A stretch of 64,000 nucleotides of DNA from Ectothiorhodospiraceae bacterium (GTDB lineage: Bacteria; Pseudomonadota; Gammaproteobacteria; XJ16; Halofilaceae). Shown here piece by piece: positions 1-9,741 of the stretch. The stretch is from contig SLKC01000071.1 in NCBI GenBank assembly GCA_007134775.1, forward strand, positions 1 to 64,000, given 5' to 3'. The notes under the pieces are model-generated. The model searched no databases and was not told the origin of the DNA. It saw only the letters and a list, made by a program, of their open reading frames with translations. Position 1 is the stretch's first letter; each line of letters starts with the position of its first letter. The translations under genes were made by a program, and so were the position numbers.

Positions 1-702
1 AACCGGGTGCGTGTGCGTATCCGCTACATCGATTCCGAGCAGCTCGAGTTCGAGGGGCCGTCGTTGCTCGAAGGCCTCGATGCCGTACTCATCCCGGGCG
101 GCTTCGGCGTGCGCGGCATCGAGGGCAAGGTGACCGCGGTCCGCCACGCCCGTGAACGCCGCATCCCGTTTCTCGGCATCTGTCTCGGCATGCAGGTCGC
201 CGTCGTCGAGTTCGCCCGTAACCGCGCCGGTCTCGAGCATGCCAACTCCACGGAGTTCGATCGCGCGACGCCGCATCCGGTGATTGCGCTGATCACGGAG
301 TGGCAGACGGAGGACGGGCGTGTCGAAGTGCGCGGCGAAGACTCCGACCTGGGCGGCACCATGCGCCTGGGCGGACAGGCCTGCCTGCTGCGCCCAGGCT
401 CCCGGGTCCACCAGATTTACGGCAGCGAGCGGATCGTGGAACGCCACCGCCATCGCTACGAGTTCAACAATCAGTACTTCGCCCGCCTGCGCGAGGCCGG
501 TCTCGATTTCCCCGGCAAGTCCGCCGACGACGCCCTGGTCGAGATCATCGAGCTGCAGGATCACCCCTGGTTCGTCGGTTGTCAGTTCCATCCCGAGTTC
601 ACTTCGAATCCGCGCGACGGCCATCCGCTGTTCTCCAGTTACATCGCTGCGGCGCTGGAGCACCGGCTCGATTGTGGCGGCAGCGGCACGGGCGGTCTGT
701 GA
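1..702 (+). CDS. pyrG: CTP synthase, C-terminal glutamine amidotransferase part (5' truncated by window edge)
   Basis: The reading frame is open from base 1 and gives 233 residues, so only the glutaminase half of CTP synthase is present; the N-terminal synthetase domain lies to the left. The class I amidotransferase nucleophile is in GICLGMQ (Cys codon 181-183) and the catalytic His and Glu are in FHPEF (His codon 589-591, Glu codon 595-597). The domain supplies glutamine-derived ammonia for UTP to CTP conversion in the cytoplasm. The next gene, kdsA, follows after 42 bases and then eno, the usual gammaproteobacterial order. The sequence is ordinary for the family. Confidence 0.96.
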   Translation, partial: NRVRVRIRYIDSEQLEFEGPSLLEGLDAVLIPGGFGVRGIEGKVTAVRHARERRIPFLGICLGMQVAVVEFARNRAGLEHANSTEFDRATPHPVIALITEWQTEDGRVEVRGEDSDLGGTMRLGGQACLLRPGSRVHQIYGSERIVERHRHRYEFNNQYFARLREAGLDFPGKSADDALVEIIELQDHPWFVGCQFHPEFTSNPRDGHPLFSSYIAAALEHRLDCGGSGTGGL

Positions 703-744
703 GACGGGGCAGACGCCGTACGGGGATCGGTCGCGGGAGGTGAC

Positions 745-1608
<864 letters not shown>

Positions 1609-1700
1609 AGCGTTGTGCTCGACGCAGCCGCGCATGCCGACGCCGCTCACGCGTATCGCAGGGTGCCGCGGCGGCGGTACACTGCGGGGCACAATGATGA

Positions 1701-3017
<1,317 letters not shown>

Positions 3018-3060
3018 TACGGGATATGGGCGCCGGGCGACGGGGAGCTGAACCAGGACC

Positions 3061-3360
3061 GTGAAGATCGTCATCGCGTCGTTGCTGGCTCTATTGCTGT
3101 TGCTGCAGTATCGCCTCTGGTTTGCCGAAGGCGGACGCATTGAGGTCCGGCAGCTTGAGCAGGAAGTGGCCGAGCGCGAGGCGGAGCTCGAGCGCCAGCG
3201 CGAGCGCAACGACGCGCTGGCGGCCGAAGTGGATGACCTCAAGCAGGGGCTCGACGCGATCGAGGCGCGGGCGCGCGGTGAACTCGGCATGATCGGCGAG
3301 GACGAGACCTTCTACCAGATCGTCGAGCCGGAAGTGGTCGGCGCAGAGGTCGGAGAGTGA
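3061..3360 (+). CDS. ftsB: Cell division protein FtsB
   Basis: 99 residues starting at GTG. Residues 1-20 form a single membrane segment (KIVIASLLALLLLLQYRLWF), followed by a coiled-coil-like stretch rich in Glu/Leu/Arg (about 27-70) and an acidic tail. This is the bitopic architecture of FtsB, which joins FtsL and FtsQ in the divisome. Position directly after eno and overlapping ispD by 4 bases is the conserved eno-ftsB-ispD arrangement. The length and the WFAEGGRIEVRQLEQEV stretch after the membrane segment match the family. Confidence 0.93.
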   Translation: MKIVIASLLALLLLLQYRLWFAEGGRIEVRQLEQEVAEREAELERQRERNDALAAEVDDLKQGLDAIEARARGELGMIGEDETFYQIVEPEVVGAEVGE

Positions 3361-4055
3361 GCCTGCCGCGCTTTCTGGCGGTCGTGGTTGCCGCCGGTTC
3401 GGGCGAACGCATGGGTGCCGGCGTGCCCAAGCAGTACCTGCCGCTGGCCGGGCGCACCGTGCTCGAGCACGCCCTGCAGCCGCTGCTCGACCATCCGCAG
3501 CTCGAACGTCTGGTCGTGGTGCTCGCGGCCGACGATACACGCTTCGCTGCGACCGCTGCGGCACGCAGCGCCAGGGTTGTGACCGCCGTGGGCGGGCGCA
3601 CCCGCGCGGAGTCGGTCGCCGCGGGCCTCGCCGAGCTGGCCGATGCGGAGGCCGACACGCCGGTACTGGTCCACGATGGTGCTCGGCCCTGCCTCGGGCG
3701 TGGCGACATCGATCGCCTCCTTGCCGCCTTCGGGCCCCACGGTGCGCTGCTCGCGCTGCCGGTGCGCGATACCCTCAAGCGGGCCCACGCCGACCCGCCG
3801 GGGGTGACGGCAACGGTGGATCGCGCGGATCTGTGGCAGGCGCTGACGCCGCAGGCCTTCCCGCTGGGGCCATTGCGCACCGCCATCGCGGCTTACGGGG
3901 TGGATGTCACCGACGAGTCGCAGGCGATGGAACGGGCCGGATATGCGCCGGTGCTGGTCGCCGCCGAGGCGGCGAATCTCAAGGTCACGCATCCGGGCGA
4001 TGTCGAGCTCGCCGAGTTGATCCTGACGCGGGTGCGGGGGAGGGGGGCGCAGTGA
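3357..4055 (+). CDS. ispD: 2-C-methyl-D-erythritol 4-phosphate cytidylyltransferase
   Basis: 232 residues, GTG start overlapping the ftsB stop by 4 bases (translational coupling). Third enzyme of the MEP isoprenoid pathway; transfers CMP to methylerythritol phosphate. The nucleotide-binding signature AAGSGERMGAGVPKQY is at residues 12-27, and the VHDGARP motif is near residue 103. The downstream ispF overlaps by 4 bases, so ftsB, ispD, ispF and nagZ are one translationally coupled chain. Confidence 0.96.
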   Translation: MSLPRFLAVVVAAGSGERMGAGVPKQYLPLAGRTVLEHALQPLLDHPQLERLVVVLAADDTRFAATAAARSARVVTAVGGRTRAESVAAGLAELADAEADTPVLVHDGARPCLGRGDIDRLLAAFGPHGALLALPVRDTLKRAHADPPGVTATVDRADLWQALTPQAFPLGPLRTAIAAYGVDVTDESQAMERAGYAPVLVAAEAANLKVTHPGDVELAELILTRVRGRGAQ

Positions 4056-4531
4056 TCCGTATCGGTCACGGTTATGATGTTCACGCCGTGGTCGCCGGTC
4101 ACGGTGTGCGCCTCGGCGGCGTTGACATCGAATGCGATCTGGCCCTGCAGGCCCACTCCGATGGCGATGTCGTCCTCCACGCGCTGTGTGATGCCCTGCT
4201 CGGCGCCGCAGCCAAGGGCGATATCGGGCGCCACTTCCCCGATGATGATCCGGCCTGGCTGGATGCCGACAGTCGCGATCTCCTCGCTCAAGTGATGACT
4301 TGGCTCGTTGCCGAGGGCTGGCGGGTCGTGAACTGCGACATCACGCTGGTGGCCGAGCAGCCCCGGCTGGGTCCGCACGTCGGCGCGATGGCGGCGGTGC
4401 TCGCCGAGTGCATGGACCTGCCGCGCGAGGCGGTCAACATCAAGGCGACGACCCACGAGGGCATCGGCGCGATCGGGCGCGGCGAAGGGATTGCGGCCCA
4501 CGCCGTGTGTCTGCTTGAAGGAGGGCGTTGA
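4052..4531 (+). CDS. ispF: 2-C-methyl-D-erythritol 2,4-cyclodiphosphate synthase
   Basis: 159 residues from GTG 4052, which overlaps the ispD stop as GTGA. Trimeric zinc enzyme that cyclises CDP-methylerythritol 2-phosphate in the MEP pathway. The N-terminal IRIGHGYDVHAV carries the metal-binding Asp and His; HSDGDVVLHALCDALLGAAAKGDIG and the C-terminal IKATTHEGIGAIGRGEGIAAHAV are family signatures. Upstream in-frame extension back to 3833 is read-through of the ispD region and is not used. Separate IspD and IspF proteins, not the fused IspDF. Confidence 0.96.
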   Translation: MIRIGHGYDVHAVVAGHGVRLGGVDIECDLALQAHSDGDVVLHALCDALLGAAAKGDIGRHFPDDDPAWLDADSRDLLAQVMTWLVAEGWRVVNCDITLVAEQPRLGPHVGAMAAVLAECMDLPREAVNIKATTHEGIGAIGRGEGIAAHAVCLLEGGR

Positions 4532-4533
4532 GC

Positions 4534-5559
4534 GTGGCACTCGGGCCCGTGATGATCGACCTCGACGGTCCTGAGCTCTCGGCGGCCGAACGTGAGCTGC
4601 TCGCCGATCCCAATGTCGGTGGCGTGATCCTCTTCCGCCGTAACTACGTCGATCCGCAGCAGTTGCAGGCGCTGATCGGCGCGATCCGGGATGCGGCCGC
4701 CCACGGCGTGCTGATCGCGGTCGATCAGGAGGGCGGGCGGGTCCAGCGTCTGCGCGCGGGCTTCACGCCGCTGCCACCGGCGGCGCGGCTTGGTGCGCTC
4801 TACGATCGGGACCCGGCGCGGGCGCGGGGGTACGCGGAGCAGGTAGGCTGGCTGCTCGCTGCCGAGCTGCGCGCCGTGGGTATCGACTTCTCGTTCGCCC
4901 CGGTGCTCGACTTGGGCCAAGGGATCAGTGACGTGATCGGTGATCGTGCATTGCACGCCGAACCGGCGGCGGTGGCGACGCTCGCGACGTCGCTGGTGCG
5001 GGGCATGGCGCGCGCCGGGATGGCAGCGGTGGGCAAGCACTTCCCCGGTCACGGCAGTGTGGCGGCCGATTCACACCATGAGTGCCCGGTCGATGAGCGG
5101 CCGCTCGAGCAGATCCTGGAGCGGGATGCACGCCCCTTCGCGGCGCTGGTGGCGTCCGGGCTGCCCGGGATCATGCCCGCCCACGTCCGCTACGCCGCTG
5201 TCGACGACGTCCCCGCCGGGTACTCCGCCGTGTGGCTGGAGCAGATCCTGCGCCAGCGCTTCGGCTTCACCGGTGCCCTCTTCAGCGACGATCTGAGCAT
5301 GGCGGCCGTCGCGGGCCAGCCGCCCGGCGCGCGTGGCGAAGCGGCGCTGGCGGCCGGTTGCGACATGGTGCTGGTCTGCAATGACCGCCCAGCCGCGGAA
5401 GCCGTGATCGAGCACCTCGGTCGGGCCGAGCGCCCCCTCTCGCAGGTGCGGCTCGCACGCATGCACGGACGCGGGGGCGCGCCCGGGCGCGAGCGCCTCC
5501 ACCGGCAAAAGGCGTGGGCCGAGGCGTGTCGCATCGCCGAGGACCTGGTGGCCGCCTGA
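4534..5559 (+). CDS. nagZ: Beta-N-acetylglucosaminidase NagZ (muropeptide recycling)
   Basis: 341 residues of glycoside hydrolase family 3. Removes N-acetylglucosamine from anhydro-muropeptides in the cytoplasm during peptidoglycan recycling. DQEGGRVQRL and KHFPGHGSVAADSHHE are the substrate and catalytic-loop motifs, and FSDDLSM carries the nucleophile Asp. Start chosen at GTG 4534 because AAGGAGGG at 4518-4525 is spaced 8 bases from it and the protein then begins ALGPVMIDLDG as in the family; the TTG at 4528, overlapping the ispF stop, would sit too close to that ribosome site. An inverted repeat follows the stop. Confidence 0.94.
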   Translation: MALGPVMIDLDGPELSAAERELLADPNVGGVILFRRNYVDPQQLQALIGAIRDAAAHGVLIAVDQEGGRVQRLRAGFTPLPPAARLGALYDRDPARARGYAEQVGWLLAAELRAVGIDFSFAPVLDLGQGISDVIGDRALHAEPAAVATLATSLVRGMARAGMAAVGKHFPGHGSVAADSHHECPVDERPLEQILERDARPFAALVASGLPGIMPAHVRYAAVDDVPAGYSAVWLEQILRQRFGFTGALFSDDLSMAAVAGQPPGARGEAALAAGCDMVLVCNDRPAAEAVIEHLGRAERPLSQVRLARMHGRGGAPGRERLHRQKAWAEACRIAEDLVAA

Positions 5560-5584
5560 GCACAGGCGTAACCATGACCTGTGC
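5560..5584. other. Small stem-loop after nagZ
   Basis: GCACAGG at 5560-5566 and CCTGTGC at 5578-5584 form a perfect 7-bp inverted repeat with an 11-base loop, starting right after the nagZ stop. There is no T-run, so it is not a classical intrinsic terminator; it may protect the mRNA 3' end or be chance. Confidence 0.3.
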
Positions 5585-5656
5585 CGGGACCTTCCGGTAG
5601 GATAGCGGCCTCGCGCTACGCACCGGCGTTCTTTGTCCAGGAGCCTGTACACCACC

Positions 5657-6217
5657 ATGAGCGCTCGTACCGGCCGGCCCGAGATCCCCGCCACGAGTGG
5701 TGCGGAACTCATCCACGATGCCGCGGCCGTCGGCCGCGCCTTCGATGCGATGGCGGCGGCGGTCGATGCGGAACTCGCGGGCGCCGATTGCCTTGCGGTT
5801 GTGCTGCTGCAGGGCGGCATCGTCCCGGCAGGCAACCTGTTGCCGCGTCTACGCAGCCCCCTCGAACTCGACAGCGTGCAGCTCACGCGCTACCGCAACA
5901 CGACCCGTGGCGGTGCCATCGAGTGGCGCCAATGGCTCGCGACGCCGGTCGCCGGCCGGACCGTGCTGCTGATCGATGACATACTCGACGAGGGTCATTC
6001 GCTCGCTGCGGTCGCCGCGCGCTGCCACGCCGAGGGCGCGGCGCGGGTGTTAACCGCGGTGCTCGTGGACAAGCGCCACGGGCGCAAGAGCCCGGATATC
6101 CGGGCCGACGTCGTCGGCCTCGAGGTCGACGACCGCTACGTCTTCGGCTTCGGCATGGACTATCTGGGCTGGCACCGCAATGCCCCTGGCATCTTTGCAG
6201 TCGTAGAGGATTCCTGA
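5657..6217 (+). CDS. hpt: Hypoxanthine-guanine phosphoribosyltransferase
   Basis: 186 residues from ATG 5657; an in-frame TTG at 5633 would add 8 residues but lacks support, whereas AGGAG lies at 5639-5643. Converts hypoxanthine (and probably guanine) plus PRPP to IMP/GMP. The PRPP-binding loop VLLIDDILDEGHSLAAV is at about residues 105-121, and the VDKRHGRK and YVFGFGMDYLGWHRN stretches are those of HPRT-type enzymes. Only 2 bases separate its stop from the next start, so it is co-translated with a methylthioinosine phosphorylase whose product is hypoxanthine. That pairing favours hypoxanthine as the main substrate. Confidence 0.9.
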   Translation: MSARTGRPEIPATSGAELIHDAAAVGRAFDAMAAAVDAELAGADCLAVVLLQGGIVPAGNLLPRLRSPLELDSVQLTRYRNTTRGGAIEWRQWLATPVAGRTVLLIDDILDEGHSLAAVAARCHAEGAARVLTAVLVDKRHGRKSPDIRADVVGLEVDDRYVFGFGMDYLGWHRNAPGIFAVVEDS

Positions 6218-6219
6218 AC

Positions 6220-6972
6220 ATGCTCGCAATTATCGGTGGAACGGGGCTCTACGAGCTCGATGGCCTGCACGAAGTCCGCGAGGAGAGCGTAGTGACGCCT
6301 TGGGGACCGCCCTCCGGGCCGTTGGTGCTCGGTCGCCTCGCGGACCAGCCCGTGGTCTTCCTCGCCCGGCACGGAGTGCGCCATGCGATCGCGCCGCACG
6401 AGATCAATTTCCGCGCCAATCTCTGGGCCCTGCGCGAGGCGGGGGCGCGGGCGATCGTCGGCGTCGGTGCCGTCGGCGGCATCGCGCCGGAACCCGCTGA
6501 AGGGGGTATCGCGGTGCCCGACCAGCTCATCGATTATACCTGGGGGCGGCCGGCGACCTTCTTCGAGGGGCCGGAGTCCCCCGTTGAGCACATCGACTTC
6601 ACCTGGCCCTACACCGAGGCATTGCGCCGGCGCCTGCTGGCAGCCGCCGTGCATGCGGGGGTCGATGCGGTCGACGGTGGCTGCTATGGCGCCACGCAGG
6701 GCCCGCGGCTGGAGACGGCGGCGGAGATCGCCCGTCTCGAACGCGATGGCTGCACCCTCGTCGGGATGACGGGGATGCCCGAAGCGGCGCTCGCGCGTGA
6801 GCTGGGCATCGACTATGCGTGCTGTGCGGTCGTGGTGAACCGGGCGGCCGGCAAGAACGACGGCGGGGAGGTATCCCTCGACACGATCTGGCAGAACCTC
6901 TCCCAGGGCATGGACAACGTGCGCGCGATCATCGGCGCCCTGTTCGCCGTGGAGCACACCGACGAGGGGTGA
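6220..6972 (+). CDS. mtiP: S-methyl-5'-thioinosine phosphorylase (MTAP/PNP family)
   Basis: 250 residues of the purine nucleoside phosphorylase family 2 (MTAP-like). GGTGLY (6-11) and ARHG (49-52) are phosphate/ribose-binding motifs. At the position where 6-amino-specific MTAPs carry Asp (human TDYDCW), this protein has Asn207 in VVNRAAG, the residue expected for 6-oxopurines. A methylthioinosine phosphorylase of this type is known from Pseudomonas aeruginosa next to nagZ, as here. Predicted reaction: methylthioinosine plus phosphate gives hypoxanthine plus methylthioribose-1-phosphate. Specificity for MTI rather than MTA is inferred from the Asn and the adjacent hpt. Confidence 0.82.
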   Translation: MLAIIGGTGLYELDGLHEVREESVVTPWGPPSGPLVLGRLADQPVVFLARHGVRHAIAPHEINFRANLWALREAGARAIVGVGAVGGIAPEPAEGGIAVPDQLIDYTWGRPATFFEGPESPVEHIDFTWPYTEALRRRLLAAAVHAGVDAVDGGCYGATQGPRLETAAEIARLERDGCTLVGMTGMPEAALARELGIDYACCAVVVNRAAGKNDGGEVSLDTIWQNLSQGMDNVRAIIGALFAVEHTDEG

Positions 6973-6983
6973 TGGCGCATGCG

Positions 6984-7012
6984 TTGACCGCGGTGCGCAT
7001 TCGCCGTACGAT
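6984..7012 (+). promoter_or_regulatory. Sigma70-type promoter for the riboswitch-metZ transcript
   Basis: TTGACC at 6984-6989 and TACGAT at 7007-7012 are separated by exactly 17 bases. Transcription would begin around 7019-7021, immediately before the SAM-II aptamer, which supports both calls. Confidence 0.65.
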
Positions 7013-7026
7013 CGCGATCCGTGATT

Positions 7027-7080
7027 TCGCGCCGATTTGACTGCATCAGCTTGCGGGCGCGTTACAAATGCAGCTAAAGC
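7027..7080 (+). promoter_or_regulatory. SAM-II riboswitch (metZ leader)
   Basis: The segment fits the SAM-II aptamer. P1 is CGCGCC (7028-7033) with GGCGCG (7056-7061). The loop holds conserved GATTTGA (7034-7040), CTGCAT (7041-7046) pairs with ATGCAG (7068-7073) as the pseudoknot, and the conserved GCTAAAG (7073-7079) closes it. The CTTGC before the P1 3' strand and TTACAA between P1 and the pseudoknot strand also match. Location between a promoter and metZ, a SAM-precursor gene, is the expected one. SAM-II is a class known chiefly from alphaproteobacterial met genes. Ligand binding would lower metZ expression. Confidence 0.85.
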
Positions 7081-7150
7081 GAGCGATAGCCCGCTTTAGC
7101 CCCCTGTCGACCCGGCTCGGTGCCGGTATTCGCTGCGCAACGCAAGGGGG
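7073..7150 (+). promoter_or_regulatory. Candidate riboswitch expression platform
   Basis: GCTAAAGCG (7073-7081) has a perfect partner CGCTTTAGC (7092-7100), giving a 9-bp hairpin that reuses the aptamer's GCTAAAG and so excludes the ligand-bound fold. Just after it, CCCCCT (7100-7105) is complementary to AGGGGG (7145-7150), the only purine-rich ribosome site before the metZ ATG at 7162. A switch between these pairings is inference. Confidence 0.5.
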
Positions 7151-7161
7151 TCCTCCCGACC

Positions 7162-8364
7162 ATGACTGCCAACGACTGGGCCGATTTCGGGCCGGAGACG
7201 CGTGCCGTGCGTGCCGGACACGAGCGCACGGCCGAGGGCGAGAACTGCGAACCGATCTTCGCGAGCTCGAGCTTCTGCTTCGGTTCCGCGCGCGACGCCG
7301 CGGAATCCTTTGCCGGCAACCGCGCGGGCAATGTCTACTCGCGCTTCACCAATCCGACTGTGCGCACCTTCCAGGAGCGCCTCGCCGCGCTCGAAGGCGG
7401 CGAGAGCTGCGTGGCGACCGCCTCGGGCATGGCCGCCGTGCTCTCGACCTGCATGGCGCTGCTACAGGCGGGCGACCATATTGTGGCGTCCTACGGCGTC
7501 TTCGGCGCAACCACGACGCTGTTTGACAACCACCTCGCGCGCTTCGGTATTACGACAACCTGGGTGTCGCCGACGGACCCGGCGCAATGGGCCCGTGCCG
7601 TTCGCCCGGAGACGCGGCTGTTCTATCTGGAGACGCCGACGAATCCCCTGACGGAGGTCGCGGATATCCCCGCCATCGCCGCCGTCGCGCGTGAGCACGA
7701 TGTGCTGTTTGCGGTCGACAACTGCTTCTGTACGCCGGCGCTGCAGCGCCCCCTCAAGCTGGGCGCCGATGTGATCATCCACTCGGCGACGAAGTACCTC
7801 GACGGCCAGGGACGTTGCGTCGGTGGCGCCGTGGTCGGCTCGCACGAATTCGTCGGCGAGAAGGTGTTTGGTTTCCTGCGCACGGCGGGGCCTACACTCA
7901 GTCCCTTCAATGCCTGGGTCTTTCTCAAGGGCCTGGAGACGCTCACGCTGCGCATGCGCGCCCACTGCGACAATGCGCTCGGGATTGCCCGCTGGCTCGA
8001 GGCGCATCCCGCGGTCGCACGCGTGCATTATCCGGGCCTGGAGGCGCATCCCCAGCACGAGCTGGCGGCGCGCCAGCAGTCGCACTTTGGCGGCATCGTT
8101 GCATTCGAGGTGCGGGGAGGGCGCGAGGCGGCCTGGCAGGTGGTCGATGCCACCCGCCTGCTCTCGATTACGGCGAATCTCGGCGATGCGAAGACCACGA
8201 TCACGCACCCGGCGAGTACGACGCACGGCCGGCTGGCGCCAGAGCAGCGCGAGCGGGCGGGCATCGGCGAGGGCCTGATCCGCGTTGCCGTCGGTCTGGA
8301 GTCGCCTGCCGACGTGCGCGCCGATCTCGCGCGCGGCCTCGACGCGCTCGTCGGCGGTGCATGA
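7162..8364 (+). CDS. metZ: O-succinylhomoserine sulfhydrylase
   Basis: 400 residues of the Cys/Met-metabolism PLP family. The PLP lysine is Lys211 in SATKYLDGQGR; GQGR after it and the overall sequence are typical of MetZ, which makes homocysteine directly from O-succinylhomoserine and sulfide. Start taken at ATG 7162, giving MTANDWADFGPETRAVRAG as in relatives; GTG 7120 would place 14 extra residues in the leader. Preceded by a promoter and SAM-II riboswitch, so SAM repression is likely. Cystathionine gamma-synthase or gamma-lyase are alternatives within the family, less likely on sequence and context. Confidence 0.92.
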   Translation: MTANDWADFGPETRAVRAGHERTAEGENCEPIFASSSFCFGSARDAAESFAGNRAGNVYSRFTNPTVRTFQERLAALEGGESCVATASGMAAVLSTCMALLQAGDHIVASYGVFGATTTLFDNHLARFGITTTWVSPTDPAQWARAVRPETRLFYLETPTNPLTEVADIPAIAAVAREHDVLFAVDNCFCTPALQRPLKLGADVIIHSATKYLDGQGRCVGGAVVGSHEFVGEKVFGFLRTAGPTLSPFNAWVFLKGLETLTLRMRAHCDNALGIARWLEAHPAVARVHYPGLEAHPQHELAARQQSHFGGIVAFEVRGGREAAWQVVDATRLLSITANLGDAKTTITHPASTTHGRLAPEQRERAGIGEGLIRVAVGLESPADVRADLARGLDALVGGA

Positions 8365-8391
8365 GGGCACCGCGGGGCCGACGTGCGGGCC

Positions 8392-9222
8392 CTAGCGGAT
8401 CTCGATTTCGCTGCCTTCGCGCAGGTCGCGCAACAGTTCCGTGATGTGGTCGTCGATGATCTGCCTGCGCAGCTCGTCACGCATGTCGTCGAACGATTCC
8501 GGCTCGATCTCGCGCCTATCCTCGAGCAGGATGACGTGCCAACCGAAGTCCGACGCAACCGGTTCGCCGGTGTACTCCTCGGTCTCCAGCCGTGCGACTG
8601 CCTCGGCGAAGGGGGTCACCACGTCATCAGCGCGGAACCAGTCGAGGTCGCCGCCGCGCTCGCTCGAGGGGCCGGTGGAGTGCTCGCGTGCGAGTTCGGC
8701 GAAGTCGCCACCCTCCTGGATGGCCTCAATGACGTGTTCAGCCTCTGCGCGCTCATCGACCAGGATGTGGCGGGCCTTGTATTCGCGCCGCGCGTCGCCG
8801 TCCTCGATATAGGCGTCATAGGCCTCGCGCAGACGCGCCTCGTCGATCTCGAGGGCGTCGATCTGCGCACGGACGAGGTGATTCGCTAGCAACATGCCCC
8901 GCTGGCGCCGGATCTCCGCGGCGATTTCGGGCTGACGATGCATCTCCTCCGCCTCGGCCTTCTGCACCAGCAGGCGCAAGTCGATCACCTCCTCCAGGGC
9001 ACTCTCCTCGTCCGCGTGTTCGCCCCGGTGTGCCATCGCTTGTAGCTGCGCATCGAGATCGGTCACGGTCACCGGCTCGCCATCGACCCGGGCGATCACC
9101 TCGGCGTCATCGGGGGGAGAGGCCCCGGTTGTCGACTCGTTGCGGTCATCGCCGCCGCACGCGGTGGCGAGGAAGAGCAACGCCAACGCCGGTGTGGTGG
9201 CCCGGATACGATGGAGCGTCAT
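8392..9222 (-). CDS. Parvulin-type peptidyl-prolyl cis-trans isomerase lipoprotein
   Basis: 276 residues from ATG 9222, which has AGGAGAAGG just upstream; a longer in-frame start at 9264 is less likely. Residues 1-21 are a lipoprotein signal ending LATA with Cys22, so the mature protein is lipid-anchored in the envelope. A SurA-N-like helical part is followed by a rotamase domain at about residues 130-220 (YKARHILVDE, GGDFAELAREHSTGPSSERGGDLDWF, FGWHVILLEDR). It would assist folding of exported proteins. Highly acidic. It faces metZ tail to tail with 27 bases between. The exact family name (PrsA/PpiC-like) is not settled. Confidence 0.85.
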   Translation of the reverse strand: MTLHRIRATTPALALLFLATACGGDDRNESTTGASPPDDAEVIARVDGEPVTVTDLDAQLQAMAHRGEHADEESALEEVIDLRLLVQKAEAEEMHRQPEIAAEIRRQRGMLLANHLVRAQIDALEIDEARLREAYDAYIEDGDARREYKARHILVDERAEAEHVIEAIQEGGDFAELAREHSTGPSSERGGDLDWFRADDVVTPFAEAVARLETEEYTGEPVASDFGWHVILLEDRREIEPESFDDMRDELRRQIIDDHITELLRDLREGSEIEIR

Positions 9223-9269
9223 CACCTTCTCCTGAATGGGTGGGATTGCGCGCATGCGTGGCACGGTGC

Positions 9270-9572
9270 TTAGCGTGGCAGCACGCGGCGGAACGGGCGA
9301 ATTTCGATGTTTGCGTAGACACCGGCGGCGACGTAGGGATCGGCGTCGGCCCAGGCCTGCGCGGCCGCCAGGGACTCGAACTCCGCCACGATCAGGCTGC
9401 CGTCGAAGCCGGCGTCGCCGGGGTCATTCGCATCGACGGCGGGGTGCGGGCCGGCGAGTACGAGCCGGCCCTCCTGCTGGAGGCGCTCCAGCCGCGCGAG
9501 ATGCGCGTCGCGGGCTCCGGCGCGCTGCGCATGACTATCGGCGACATCGGTCGCCCAGATGGTGTAGAGCAT
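9270..9572 (-). CDS. yciI: YciI family protein
   Basis: 100 residues from ATG 9572 ([13 protein letters not shown]), the canonical YciI N-terminus; a longer start at 9608 is not supported. YciI is a small ferredoxin-like-fold protein with the conserved His/Asp pair (here the DS segment and AGPHPAVD); its biochemical role is not established for this branch. It lies 47 bases upstream of the parvulin gene in the same direction, so the two could share a transcript. It diverges from yciO, which in E. coli is a near neighbour of yciI. Confidence 0.85.
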   Translation of the reverse strand: MLYTIWATDVADSHAQRAGARDAHLARLERLQQEGRLVLAGPHPAVDANDPGDAGFDGSLIVAEFESLAAAQAWADADPYVAAGVYANIEIRPFRRVLPR

Positions 9573-9741
9573 GGCGGGATCGCGTTGAATGGTTTGTGCC
9601 GGGATCATACCCTAGTCGGACAGGCCGTGGCAGCCGGGGCGCGCGTGCATTAGCCGCGCGGCGCCGGCACAATGCTTGGAAGCGGCCGCGGCGGCAGTGC
9701 GCGGACCGTTTTTGCCGCCTGTCTTCCGGGAGTCGCCACCG

